Notes under the pieces: generated by a model
Seen by the model: only the letters and a program-made list of their open reading frames with translations
The model's database searches: none
Told to the model about the DNA's origin: nothing
Source: AP-15 sp963789025
GTDB lineage: Bacteria > Pseudomonadota > Alphaproteobacteria > ATCC43930 > CGMCC-115725
NCBI GenBank assembly: GCA_963789025.1
Contig: CAWBIT010000010.1
Coordinates: 62,001-126,000, forward strand
Reading direction: 5' to 3'
Length of the DNA stretch: 64,000 bases
Shown: piece by piece, positions 7,338 through 16,190 of the stretch
Layout of the letters: every line of letters begins with the position of its first letter
Numbering within the stretch: the stretch's first letter is position 1
Program-made: the position numbers and the translations under genes

Positions 7338-8923
7338 AATACTTTCTCTATTGTCGAAAATCAACGGAAGCCGAAGATCGGCAAGTTCTCTCAATTGAGT
7401 CCCAATACACCGAGCTGCAGCGCGCCTTCGCCGACAAGCCCGACGTCGAAATCGTTGACATCTACCGCGAATTTTTCAGCGCCAAGGCGCCTGGACGGGC
7501 TCTGTTTAATCAGATGCTCACCCGCATCGAGCGGGGCGAGGCAGAGGGTATCCTCGCTTGGCATCCCGATCGACTGGCGCGCAACTCGATTGATGGCGGG
7601 CGAATTATCTACATGCTCGACCGCAAGGCGCTCAAGGATCTGAAGTTTGCAACCTTTACCTTCGAGAACAACCCACAGGGTAAGTTTATGCTGTCGATCA
7701 TCTTCGGTTATTCGAAATACTACGTTGACAGTCTGAGCGAGAACGTCAAGCGCGGTAATCGAGCCAAGGTGGAGAAGGGGTGGCGGCCCAACCAAGCGCC
7801 GCTCGGCTATCGCAACGACAAAGAGACCAAGACCATCGTGCGGGATCCGATCCATTTTCCCCTAATCCGCAGCATGTACGACCTAATACTCACGGGTGCG
7901 TACTCGCCGAAACGGATTGCGCTCATCGCGCGAGACGAGTGGGGCTTCCGCACGCCACGAAAGAAGCGCATCGGGGGCCGACCCCTCGCAATGAGCTCGG
8001 TTTACCAGATCCTGACCAATCCATTCTACGCCGGCGTCATCGTCTGGGCCGGGCAGACCTACCCCGGCAAGCACGAGCCGGTCGTTACACTCGACGAGTT
8101 TGAGCGAGTTCAGGTCCTCTTGGGCCGACCGGGTCGGGCGCGCCCGCAAAAGCATGCCTTTGCCTTTACGGGCATGATCCGCTGCGGCACATGCGGGCTC
8201 ATGATCACCGCCGAGCACAAGACCAACCAATTCGGCAGCCGGTACGTCTATTATCACTGCACGAAGCGGCGTCTCGAACAGCGGTGTCCGCAGCCGTCCA
8301 TCGAGCTCCGCGAGCTGGAAAGACAGATCACTCAATTTTTGGGGCAGTTGACGATTCCGGAGCGCCTTCATCAGTGGCTCTTGGCTGAGGCGGAGCGTGC
8401 AAGGGCACACCGAGCGGAGGAGGAACAAGCGAAAACGCAATCACTTGAGAAAGCCTTGCACGAGGTGTCGGCACAGCTTTCGGAACTTACCTCTCTGCGC
8501 CTGCGCAACCTGCTTACCGACGACGAGTTCGTAAATGCGCGACAAGCACTTCAGCGGGAACAGCTTCGCCTTCAGGAGCGGCTCGGCCGGACCCGGATCA
8601 ATTCGGCTCCGTTCGAACCCGTACGCGATGTGATTTGGTTCCGCAACCTAGCCGTTTCCAGGTTCACGCGTGGAGATCTGGAGACAAAGAGGCTAATTCT
8701 GGAAATTGTCGGTTCGAACCCAATACTCAGAGACAAAATATTAAGAGTTGAACCCGCGAAACCCTTTCAAAGGAAGATCAAAACACGTGAATATTCTGAA
8801 CTGCTGGGGTTTATCAACGACGTTCGCACCCTGACGGACGACGAAACTGGTCGTGGGCTTCTTGCAAAGATTAAGCACCTCCGGGAGAAAATAGGCGAAC
8901 AGGAAAACAGGTCTGCCGCTTAA
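7334..8923 (+). CDS. large serine recombinase
   Basis: 529 residues. The N-terminal resolvase catalytic domain (about 1-150) has the nucleophile in MKYFLYCRKSTE and the Arg-rich helix around RLARNSIDGG. A recombinase domain (about 165-270) follows. A zinc ribbon with CGTCG and a distal HC...C pair (about 280-320) comes next, then a coiled coil (about 350-420) and a C-terminal tail. The length and order are those of large serine integrases. The 3' end of this gene is duplicated as a relic at 15784-15907, and a repeat begins 14 bp after the stop, which suggests attachment-site recombination next to the gene. Confidence 0.95.
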   Translation: MKYFLYCRKSTEAEDRQVLSIESQYTELQRAFADKPDVEIVDIYREFFSAKAPGRALFNQMLTRIERGEAEGILAWHPDRLARNSIDGGRIIYMLDRKALKDLKFATFTFENNPQGKFMLSIIFGYSKYYVDSLSENVKRGNRAKVEKGWRPNQAPLGYRNDKETKTIVRDPIHFPLIRSMYDLILTGAYSPKRIALIARDEWGFRTPRKKRIGGRPLAMSSVYQILTNPFYAGVIVWAGQTYPGKHEPVVTLDEFERVQVLLGRPGRARPQKHAFAFTGMIRCGTCGLMITAEHKTNQFGSRYVYYHCTKRRLEQRCPQPSIELRELERQITQFLGQLTIPERLHQWLLAEAERARAHRAEEEQAKTQSLEKALHEVSAQLSELTSLRLRNLLTDDEFVNARQALQREQLRLQERLGRTRINSAPFEPVRDVIWFRNLAVSRFTRGDLETKRLILEIVGSNPILRDKILRVEPAKPFQRKIKTREYSELLGFINDVRTLTDDETGRGLLAKIKHLREKIGEQENRSAA

Positions 8924-8937
8924 TTAGACAACGCACT

Positions 8938-9042
8938 ATAGACCCCGTACGAAGTCCCCCGAGTCCCCATGCTCCCCAAACCCTTGTAAACTAAGGCTCG
9001 ATTGGGTGACAGAAGTCCCCTGTGAAGTCCCCCAAATCCCCG
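8938..9042. repeat. direct repeat copy 1, at the recombinase 3' side
   Basis: About 105 bp beginning TAGACCCCGTACG, with internal iterations of AAGTCCCCC and AGTCCCC. A diverged copy in the same orientation lies at 16264-16367. It follows the recombinase stop directly. Confidence 0.65.
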
Positions 9043-9045
9043 TTT

Positions 9046-10125
9046 TTAGGCGAGTTGATCGAGAGCCGCGACAGTCACCAAACTCGAACTCATCCGCATG
9101 GTCGGCACCGCCGCAAACAAATCTTTGCCGATCGTGGCTCGCACCTGAGGGTCGCTCATCTTCCACACCCAGCGGTCATACAGAAAATGATTGGCGCCCA
9201 TGCCGATACGGAAAGCCACCGCGGTCGCCGCAATCGTGGTCGGTATAGCGAGGTTTTCGAGATGGTGGAAATCCGCGTAGAGTCCGAGGTAGATCAGGAT
9301 TCCAACAACAATGAGCGAGGGAGAGTACGCCCAGAGGTTTCTTTTTGCAACGTGACTGGAGAGCCCGATCGCCCCCAGCCAGTGGCTCATGAGGATCGTT
9401 CCGAGTCCGAGCGCCGGCCAGAGCATGACCGTGCCTGCGGAAATCGAACTGGTGAGGACGAGGACGATGCGGGGCAGGCACAATCGCCCCAATGACCACT
9501 CGCGCCATAGCATGATCGCCGCCCCGATGACGGCGACGGCCACGTAGAGTGAGAGCACGGGATAGAATCCCAGGATCGGCCATCGCAGATTGTTGGCGAG
9601 TGAATGAACCGACGAGAGCACGAGCGCGAGCCAGCACGTCACCGAGCAGTAGATCCGATCCATCAGGCGTTGGCTCTGCGGATACCATCCTGCCAGATGC
9701 CGATAGATCGACATAACCCCGAAGTGCTGCATGCAAAAATGCCAGACGTTCCAGTATACAAAAAACATGACGATCCAGTAGAGCGGGCTCGTAGGGTCGA
9801 ACAGCATCGTAAAGCTGACGGGATCGATCGTGGGACGCGGCCAATAAAGTCCGCAGATGTACCCGATGATCATCAGGCTCGCCATGATGGTGAACGGTGC
9901 CCAGACAAACTTACCCGGCCTGCGCAGCATGTGCTCGCGAAAACCTCCATGGCTCCATGCCAAGACGATAGGCGACAGCGAATGCCCTGTCTGGAAGATG
10001 AGCGTAATGATGATCATCAGCCATGCTACAGCGAACCAATGCGAAAGAAACAGGAAGAAAAATCCCAGAGGCAAGCCGCTCAACATCCAACCCCAATCCC
10101 ATTGCGGGCTTCTGATCCAGATCAT
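9046..10125 (-). CDS. polytopic membrane protein with conserved His motifs, module copy B
   Basis: Around 359 residues and eight or nine hydrophobic segments. His residues sit at membrane borders: TGHSLSPIVLAW, WNVWHFCMQHFGV, SHWLGAIGLSSHVAKR, GANHFLYDRWVWK. It is a paralogue of the protein at 12689-13585; both end with RWVWKxxDPQVRATIGKDLF. The ATG at 10125 gives the best match to the paralogue start; a GTG at 10185 would overlap the secreted gene. The spaced His motifs suggest a metal-dependent membrane enzyme, but I cannot name the family. It pairs with the secreted protein upstream. Confidence 0.75.
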   Translation of the reverse strand: MIWIRSPQWDWGWMLSGLPLGFFFLFLSHWFAVAWLMIIITLIFQTGHSLSPIVLAWSHGGFREHMLRRPGKFVWAPFTIMASLMIIGYICGLYWPRPTIDPVSFTMLFDPTSPLYWIVMFFVYWNVWHFCMQHFGVMSIYRHLAGWYPQSQRLMDRIYCSVTCWLALVLSSVHSLANNLRWPILGFYPVLSLYVAVAVIGAAIMLWREWSLGRLCLPRIVLVLTSSISAGTVMLWPALGLGTILMSHWLGAIGLSSHVAKRNLWAYSPSLIVVGILIYLGLYADFHHLENLAIPTTIAATAVAFRIGMGANHFLYDRWVWKMSDPQVRATIGKDLFAAVPTMRMSSSLVTVAALDQLA

Positions 10126-10147
10126 AGACAAGACGACGGAAGTCCGA

Positions 10148-12050
10148 TTAAGTATGATATAGTACTGAAATTGTCGGGTAACCACCGGTCTGCTCGCAGC
10201 TATCGTTCGTAGTGTTCCAGGTAGGGCAGCTAAACAGCCTCACGCTTTTAATGTTTAGAGTAGTCGGGGTTTGGCCAGTACTGCCGGTATAAATCATAAT
10301 CCCGTTCACAACCGTAGAGAAGAACCCGGGCGTTATAGAAGATAGTGCGGCTAAGTTATCGAAACAATGAGTCCAGACGCCATCGATAGAGCCGCACTCG
10401 CGGTTTGGAGCAGTTAGGTCATTTTGGTCGACAAGACTGAGCCATCCATAGGTATGATACTGTGTGGGATCAAAGGCGTATGTATCAACAGGCACGACGC
10501 TCTGGGTCGCTGAGTCCCAAGGTCCGAAATTACACCAGCCAGAAACCTTGCCAGCTGCCCAATCCAGGCAGCCCCCCGGCCCACCTGTGGCAACCGCGCC
10601 GTTTACTCCACCCCTTCCTGCTGGGTGGATCTCCGTGCCATCGAGCTCTACGATATTTCCTGTGGCGTTTGGATCATAACATGAACCGCTGCAACCGGAA
10701 CCAGGTGCGCCGCCAGTACTAGAGTACCAGAAATCAATAACCTGGCCGTCGTTGTTGTTGAACGACTGGGGGGTCGCCCGCATCGTGACTTCCATATAGA
10801 ATGTTGGGTGGAATAAGAACGGAGATGACGGGCCGTTGTTCCCCCAAGGTGGCTGGAGCAGTAGGGTTGTAACCGGATGTCGTAATGCCCATAGTGCACG
10901 AACCCCCTGATTGTTGATACGCGGATCCCTGAGCAGCGTAACAAGCAGCTGCATCAGCCAAGGTATACGTCATACTGAAAACCTGCGTCCCATTATCGGT
11001 CGTGATGCTGTAGTCATTACAGTTAATGTAATTGAAGAAAATATCCACAGCTACCCAAACCGGATTGGCCGCATTGAGCGATCCGTTACAGTTGAGCCAG
11101 GTAGAAATATCGGACATGCTTGGCTGGGTAAAATCTGAGCAATAAATCTGTGTAGTATAGCCTGCTGCCTGGGCCTCCGCTGGGGGCGGCTGATTGCAGG
11201 GACTGCCACCGCCCGTCGTACCACCGATAGTTCCGCCAGTGGTAGCCTGCCTTGGATCCCCAGGTATCTGAGTCCACGAGGAGCCACTCCACTGGTACCA
11301 GTAGTTGCCGGCGCCCCAGTTGGCTTCCTGATAGACAGTGCCGTTGTAGTAGAGCATCAAGAAAACATTTCCGTTCGAGACAGTGGTCGGCTGGACTGTG
11401 TCATTTTCAGTTATGTGCTTGGAAGAATTGATGCTCCACACATTGCCCTGCCCATCGGTAATCGTACCGCTGCCGGGGGTGATGGTCGTGCCCGAAGCCG
11501 ATGGATGGGTTTGTTGCCCCACCCTCTCATACGCCTGCAGCTGCCAGTAGCCCGTGGTACAGGAGGAGTCGGCACAGCCGCAGTGCCAGAAGAGTCCGTT
11601 CCAGGCACAGACGTAGCCTACGGCGTAGGTCCAGCTTGAGGTTATTGCAGAAGAAGGAATCGCGACGGAGGCAAAGGAGGTATACCAGTTGGAAGAGACA
11701 AGTTGGGAGGAAGAAGTGAGGTTTTCAGGCTGCCAAGAACCATCCAAGTAAATGTACGCCAGCTTATAGACGTAATCAGTTGATACGTTTCGTCCCACGT
11801 CGAGGGTGGGGGTGGCTTTGGCGCAGTTGGCAGTGATTTCTAGTTGTCCCCCGCCGGTGAGATCATACGAAGCTCCGTAGCCCGAAGGTATGGCGATGCC
11901 GGGGGTGTAGTAGTTGGTGCAGGGGGAGGGGGTTTGAGCGGAGGCCAGAGGGACAGCTGACGGGGGAAATTGAGCAGACAGGACGGCAAATATGAAAAAT
12001 CCGCCAATGACAGCGAGGGCAGTGAAGGGAGATAAGATGAGTTTGGGCAT
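10148..12050 (-). CDS. secreted GH16/concanavalin-like protein, module copy B, frameshifted
   Basis: Two overlapping frames form one protein of about 634 residues, matching the 612-residue paralogue at 13582-15420. The first frame (12050 to 10734) has a signal peptide (hydrophobic 8-30, cleaved near ASAQT). A Cys-containing N-terminal domain (PCTNYYTPG..., VGYVCAWNGL.WHCGCADSSC) and Thr/Gly linkers follow. The second (to 10148) carries a jelly-roll-like domain with VELDGTE, which matches the GH16 ExDxxE active-site pattern, and QYHTYGWLS. The frames meet at a run of five G near 10849 (minus strand TTGGGGGAAC). The break may be a sequencing error or a real slip. Sugar-binding or hydrolysis at the cell surface is inferred. 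Confidence 0.7.
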
Positions 12051-12056
12051 ATTAAA

Positions 12057-12098
12057 AAAGAGAAGAGGCCATGAATGCTTGTACTTCTCTTTAGTATA
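12057..12098 (-). promoter_or_regulatory. promoter -10 and leader hairpin of secreted gene B
   Basis: On the minus strand TATACT (-10-like, 12098-12093) is followed at once by AAAGAGAAG, which pairs with CTTCTCTTT just before the start codon. No Shine-Dalgarno is present. The same arrangement (TATGCT, AAAGAGAAGT, TCTCTTT) precedes the paralogue at 15420. Confidence 0.5.
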
Positions 12099-12158
12099 GA
12101 CTGGATGTGTTTTCTTTTGAGAGGAGGGTTTGGGATAAGTGCGGGTGTGATTGAAATC

Positions 12159-12320
12159 CTAGATATCCGTGAGATGTTGACTGTTCTTCATCGCCGGTAA
12201 TCTCGATCTCAGGAACAGCGTGCGCTTGCCGTGCGTGCACGAGAACGCGTCGACACCGGCGTAGATTTTCCCAGCCCAATCGATTTCGACAGGATCGCTT
12301 GGGTATTCCCCTACTATCAC
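12159..12320 (-). CDS. small hypothetical protein
   Basis: 53 codons from a GTG that lies 1 nt past the stop of the 54-aa gene. The composition is protein-like (EYPSDPVEIDWAGKIYAGV...) with an Arg-rich C-terminus. There is no recognised domain. Support rests only on tight spacing and codon pattern. Confidence 0.35.
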   Translation of the reverse strand: MIVGEYPSDPVEIDWAGKIYAGVDAFSCTHGKRTLFLRSRLPAMKNSQHLTDI

Positions 12321-12321
12321 G

Positions 12322-12486
12322 CTATCGGTCCTCACGCTTCTCGTTGGGAAGCGGTCGTACGAGCAATTGGTACAGCGTCATGAGGCGGATGAGCATTTCC
12401 CGCGCATCGCCAACCGAGATATCCTCACTAAATTCTTCGCTATAAAGCTTGATGAATTCGCTCAGGCGTTCGTCTGAAGTATTCAT
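12322..12486 (-). CDS. small conserved protein, paralogue of the gene at 15942-16151
   Basis: 54 residues, MNTSDERLSEFIKLYSEEF at the N-terminus and a second helix MLIRLMTLYQLLVRPLP. The protein at 15942-16151 aligns throughout (DDRLHEFICLYEAESGE, LVQLYTLLIGPAP). Two independent copies beside duplicated modules make this a genuine gene. Two amphipathic helices are likely. The function is unknown. Confidence 0.6.
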   Translation of the reverse strand: MNTSDERLSEFIKLYSEEFSEDISVGDAREMLIRLMTLYQLLVRPLPNEKREDR

Positions 12487-12586
12487 CTATGAATTAATGA
12501 CTCGTTTCTTTGAAACGTGCAAGACCTCATAAGCGCGTTCACCACAAAACCAGACGAGATAAAAGGCTTCATTCAAAGGCTGTGGG

Positions 12587-12685
12587 CTAGAGCGTTGATG
12601 TGGTGGGGATGTCCAAGAAGCTAGTTTTCTCGAACTTCATACGAACATAGTGCCGGATTGCTTCACGGATGAGCAAAGTCTCCAT
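12587..12685 (-). pseudogene. C-terminal fragment of a ribbon-helix-helix protein
   Basis: The minus strand reads METLLIREAIRHYVRMKFEK, like the second helix of CopG/RHH proteins and like RSELIREALRRYFR in the frameshifted gene at 15494-15665. The N-terminal strand and first helix are missing: the membrane-protein gene ends 4 bp upstream. I read it as the truncated RHH gene of the second module copy. Confidence 0.45.
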
Positions 12686-12688
12686 TCA

Positions 12689-13585
12689 TTACGCCACCGC
12701 CTCGCTGCTCACCGGCACAGTGGCCAGCGCTTCTCTGAAACCGCTTGGCGGAGTCGCAAACAAATCCTTGCCGATAGTGGCCCGCACCTGCGGGTCACCG
12801 AGTTTCCACACCCAGCGTGAGTAAAGGAAGTGGACGAAGCCAAGACCGAGCCGCGCGCATATAATGGCGGGAACCACGCGGATCATCATGCCATAAGAGG
12901 TTGGCACTATCCACACGAACCCGATCACGCCGACCGCAAGTACGCCAGCGATGAACACCCAGCTCCGCTTAGCGACGCGGCTCGACAGACCAATGTCAAC
13001 GACCCAATGATTGACCGAGACGGCACCTATCATTAATGGACCGGTCCACCACGCATTGACCAACCCAGGTAAGTGCCAGAAGCCTAGTACGCTAACGCCC
13101 CCCACCGCGAGGTAGATACCGATCAACCCCACAAGACAAGCCAGCCTCTTGACGCGGCGCTTGGCTGGCCCCGTGCAGAACATCAACACGCCGAAGTCCT
13201 GCATCGCGAAGTGGTATAGGTTCCACGCTGAATAGAACCACACCAGCAAGGGGAACGGGTTGTCCCACCCGGTGATCTGACCAGAAGCGCCCGGTCCCGG
13301 ACTGTACGAAGTCCACCCCGCCTGCGTAGCGATACCGATCGCTAGGGCGGCCGAAAACACAAGCGAAGGCCACAGCAGGAATTTAAGGGGCTGCGAGTAG
13401 ATTACCCTCCTGCGGAACTCTGCGTGCGTCCACGCGAGTACGATCGGCGAGAGCGAGTGTCCGGTTTCCAAGAAGACAAAGAGAAAGAAGCAAGCAAGCT
13501 GAGCGGCCGGTGGCAAGAAAATGAGCGCGATCCCCACTGGTAGGCCGCTCAACAGCCATAGCCATCCTACGAAATTCTTTGTCAC
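12689..13585 (-). CDS. polytopic membrane protein with conserved His motifs, module copy A
   Basis: 298 residues from a GTG at 13585 whose GTGA overlaps the stop of the secreted gene, so translation is probably coupled. An upstream in-frame ATG would overlap that gene by 84 bp. Seven to eight hydrophobic segments are visible. Border motifs with His are TGHSLSPIVLAWTH, WNLYHFAMQDFGV, NHWVVDIGLSSRVAKR and GFVHFLYSRWVWK, all shared with the paralogue at 9046-10125. The C-terminal RATIGKDLF is identical in both. Role unknown; obligate pairing with the secreted protein suggests a shared envelope or surface-polymer task. Confidence 0.75.
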   Translation of the reverse strand: MTKNFVGWLWLLSGLPVGIALIFLPPAAQLACFFLFVFLETGHSLSPIVLAWTHAEFRRRVIYSQPLKFLLWPSLVFSAALAIGIATQAGWTSYSPGPGASGQITGWDNPFPLLVWFYSAWNLYHFAMQDFGVLMFCTGPAKRRVKRLACLVGLIGIYLAVGGVSVLGFWHLPGLVNAWWTGPLMIGAVSVNHWVVDIGLSSRVAKRSWVFIAGVLAVGVIGFVWIVPTSYGMMIRVVPAIICARLGLGFVHFLYSRWVWKLGDPQVRATIGKDLFATPPSGFREALATVPVSSEAVA

Positions 13586-15420
13586 GGTGGCGTCGTGGGC
13601 GGCGATGACACCGAGCAGGTGTTGCTGGTAGTTTGTGGATTGCCTGTGGTGGTCCACCCAGCGCACGACCAGATTCTGATCCAGGCAATATACAGGTGAA
13701 CCGGGCCAGTCACGGCACCAGCCTTAGCCGCCTCGTTGCTCAGCACCAAATAGCTCTCCTGAACGTAAGCCGCTGGTGCTATGCCTGTATTGATTTTACA
13801 GGTATCAATCTGCGCCCCAACGCCGTCCACATAGTTGCAGCCGGAAAATTTGGTCGATCTATCGGACGACCAGAGCGAGCCGATCGTGTGGTAGTTACTG
13901 TCTACGGTCATGTGCATACCGTCGCCGGAAGCCGATCCTCCCGGACTGCACGAATTTATTGTTTGTCCGTTACCGGCCCCCGGCCCAACGGGAAAAGGAG
14001 AATAACTTCCGGGAGATCCAGACGCAAAATATTCAATATAATCAATCTCAATACAGCCGGAATTGCTGGTTGTGGAAGCGGGCCACGACCAAAAATTCAT
14101 GTCGTGGTTAGTGGTGTTATTGAGTTCCGAATTGTCCTGCCGCCAATTAATCTCTGCGTAAATGTTGGTGCCGGGGATCACGAGGTAGCACGCATTTGTA
14201 GTGTCGCTGCATGGATCTACTGCTGTGGTCAGCCCCATCGGGGTTTGTCCATATGAGGGCTGGAGCGTTATTTGTAGGGCATTCACCCCCGACAGCGAAT
14301 CGGGAGCCACAGTGACCGCGCCGCATGGCCCCCCGAGTGTGCCAGATATGGTGTCGTATTTGAACCACTGCTTCCCGGCGACAGCGCCTTGGTGCAAAGG
14401 ATTGCAATCCAACCAACTCATGCGCGTCCAGTTGGTGGTCTGAGCGACACCGTTGAATACGTTATTTATTGACGACTGCTGCGTAAAGTCGGCACAATAG
14501 GTCAGTGTCGTGAAGCCGACAGCGGCGGCGGGATGCGGTGGGGTTGGATTTTTACAGGGGCTGCCTCCTCCTCCCGTCGTCGATCCCCTCGGATCCCCCG
14601 TTATTTGCGTCCAGCCGATTGAACCGGTACCCGTATATTGCCACCATGTGCCTTGAACAGTCTCTTGGTACATGTTGCCATTGTTGTAGACGAGAAGAAG
14701 GACAGCTGCAGCGGTAGAGTTAACCTGGCCAGCATTTAAGAGTATGAAATAATTGCCATCTCCTTTGGCTGCCCCAAACGTCCATCTCCCCGCACTCGTC
14801 GTGAGCGATCCCCCTGATGTCGGTGTAATCGTCGATCCGTCAGGAGAGTTGGTAGATCCAGTCGTCCCTCCTGTCGTCGTGGTTTGTGCCGGTCGCTCAT
14901 ACGCCTGCAGCTGCCACTTGCCGGTAGCACAGGCAGAGTCGGCACAGCCGCACTTCCAGGAGAGGCCGTTCCAGGCACAGACGTAGCCCACGGCATAGGT
15001 CCAGGAGGAGGAGAGGGAGGAAGAAGGAATAGCAACGTTAGCGAAGGCGGTATACCAGTTAGAAGAAACTAATGCAGACGATGAAGTCAGCGTTTGAGGG
15101 GCCCAAGCGTTATTCTGGTAGACATAGGCTAGTTTATAGACATAATCAGTTGAGACGCTGCGTCCCACGTCGAATGTGGGAGTTGCTTTGGCACAGTTGG
15201 CCAGTACTTCCGTCTGTCCCCCTCCGGTCAGGTCGTATGCTGCTCCGTAGCCGGAGGGGATGGGCACGCCGGGGGTGTAGTAATTGGTGCAGGGGGTTTG
15301 AGAAGTTTGGGCGCGGGCGGAGTGAGCTGTTGAGAGCTGGGTAGTCACAACAGCAAAAAGGTAAAAGAAGAGGGCGAGAGTGAGGAGGGTGAGGGATGGG
15401 AGAGAATAGAGTTTTGGCAT
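13582..15420 (-). CDS. secreted GH16/concanavalin-like protein, module copy A
   Basis: 612 residues. Signal peptide (8-35, cleavage near ARAQT). A first domain of about 140 residues has paired Cys (PCTNYYTPG, VCAWNGLSWKCGCADSAC). A Thr/Gly/Ser linker region and a second small domain (MYQETVQGTWWQYTGTG) follow. A C-terminal lectin-like jelly roll (about 330-590) contains CIEIDYIEYF, which fits the GH16 ExDxxE catalytic pattern, and NYHTIGSLWS. Several further Cys are likely disulphides. It is intact, unlike copy B. Low GC and Asn/Thr/Ser bias set it apart from the chromosome. Glycan binding or cleavage outside the cell is inference from the fold pattern. Confidence 0.75.
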   Translation of the reverse strand: MPKLYSLPSLTLLTLALFFYLFAVVTTQLSTAHSARAQTSQTPCTNYYTPGVPIPSGYGAAYDLTGGGQTEVLANCAKATPTFDVGRSVSTDYVYKLAYVYQNNAWAPQTLTSSSALVSSNWYTAFANVAIPSSSLSSSWTYAVGYVCAWNGLSWKCGCADSACATGKWQLQAYERPAQTTTTGGTTGSTNSPDGSTITPTSGGSLTTSAGRWTFGAAKGDGNYFILLNAGQVNSTAAAVLLLVYNNGNMYQETVQGTWWQYTGTGSIGWTQITGDPRGSTTGGGGSPCKNPTPPHPAAAVGFTTLTYCADFTQQSSINNVFNGVAQTTNWTRMSWLDCNPLHQGAVAGKQWFKYDTISGTLGGPCGAVTVAPDSLSGVNALQITLQPSYGQTPMGLTTAVDPCSDTTNACYLVIPGTNIYAEINWRQDNSELNNTTNHDMNFWSWPASTTSNSGCIEIDYIEYFASGSPGSYSPFPVGPGAGNGQTINSCSPGGSASGDGMHMTVDSNYHTIGSLWSSDRSTKFSGCNYVDGVGAQIDTCKINTGIAPAAYVQESYLVLSNEAAKAGAVTGPVHLYIAWIRIWSCAGWTTTGNPQTTSNTCSVSSPPTTPP

Positions 15421-15425
15421 AAAAG

Positions 15426-15456
15426 AAAGAGAGGTTGGGGACTTCTCTTTAGCATA
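15426..15456 (-). promoter_or_regulatory. promoter -10 and leader hairpin of secreted gene A
   Basis: TATGCT at 15456-15451 on the minus strand, then AAAGAGAAGT; a second arm TCTCTTT lies directly before the ATG. It matches the leader of the second module copy, and there is no Shine-Dalgarno. Confidence 0.5.
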
Positions 15457-15493
15457 ACCGATGAGTGTTTTTCTGCATTGGGGATAAGTTGCC

Positions 15494-15665
15494 CTATTCG
15501 TGTAATGTTTGCACTACCTCATTTTGCGGAACTCGAAAATAGCGCCTAAGCGCTTCTCGAATAAGTTCAGACCGAGTGCGATGCTCTTCGTTTCGAACTC
15601 GTTTCGAGCTCCTCCGCCATATCGGAAGGAAGGGAGATCGTGAATGTAACTGTGGTGCGTGTCAT
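15494..15665 (-). pseudogene. ribbon-helix-helix (CopG-type) regulator with a frameshift
   Basis: The ATG at 15665 begins MTRTTVTFTISLPSDMAEELE, the beta strand and helix A of an RHH regulator. The frame then ends early. A one-base shift near 15600 continues as SKRVRNEEHRTRSELIREALRRYF, the classic second helix, to a TAG at 15494. Full length would be about 57 residues. It lies just downstream of an operator-like palindrome and upstream of the secreted gene, so it may have regulated the module. Real decay and sequencing error are both possible. Confidence 0.55.
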
Positions 15666-15706
15666 ATGCCCCACATTCTCAAGTGTGCTGGTTTTCAAAA
15701 GACGTG

Positions 15707-15730
15707 AAATGTTGCCGCAAACGACAAAAT
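15707..15730. promoter_or_regulatory. operator-like site upstream of the RHH gene
   Basis: AAATGTTGCCGCAAACGACA shares the core TTGCCGCAA with the 26-bp palindrome at 5333 and the site at 16191. It lies about 45 bp upstream of a minus-strand start. Confidence 0.45.
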
Positions 15731-15783
15731 AACCCTAATTCTTCGTGGATCGGGTCTGTGCATACGCAGTATGACGGAGTATT

Positions 15784-15907
15784 ACTGCTGGGGTTTATCA
15801 ACGACGTTCGAACCCTGACAGACGACGAAACTGGTCGTTGGATTCTTACCAATATTAAACACCTGCAAGGGAAGTGGGGCAAACAGGGAAACAAGCCTGC
15901 CGCTTGA
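15784..15907 (+). pseudogene. relic of the serine recombinase 3' end
   Basis: LLGFINDVRTLTDDETGRW and the following 20 residues repeat the C-terminus of the recombinase at 7334-8923, including the ending PAA or AA plus stop. DNA similarity starts abruptly at CTGCTGGGGTTTATCAAC. The upstream part is unrelated, so this is a duplicated or left-behind end, not a working gene. Confidence 0.75.
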
Positions 15908-15941
15908 TCTGCGTGGCCTTACCCTGGTTCATCCCAAGCGT

Positions 15942-16151
15942 TCAGTTATAAACTTCGTCTTTGAGACGGACCGCTACCGTATTGCCGCCCTCCGGTACGT
16001 CCTTCTCGCCAGGCGCGGGACCGATCAGCAGCGTATAGAGCTGCACGAGACGCGACGCCAAGGCTCTCGTGTACTCAAGCGACAGTGTCTCGCCGCTCTC
16101 TGCCTCATAGAGGCATATGAACTCATGTAAACGGTCGTCACTATTGCTCAT
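15942..16151 (-). CDS. small conserved protein, paralogue of 12322-12486
   Basis: 69 residues: an acidic N-terminal helix (SDDRLHEFICLYEAESGE), a second helix ending LVQLYTLLIG, then a Pro/Gly/Glu-rich tail. The 54-residue paralogue lacks the tail. A palindromic operator-like site lies 40 bp upstream of the ATG. No function is known; repeated presence near recombinase sequence suggests it travels with that element. Confidence 0.6.
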   Translation of the reverse strand: MSNSDDRLHEFICLYEAESGETLSLEYTRALASRLVQLYTLLIGPAPGEKDVPEGGNTVAVRLKDEVYN

Positions 16152-16190
16152 GCTTGCAGCTTAGCAGGCCGGTCGGTGGAGTGTAGACGT

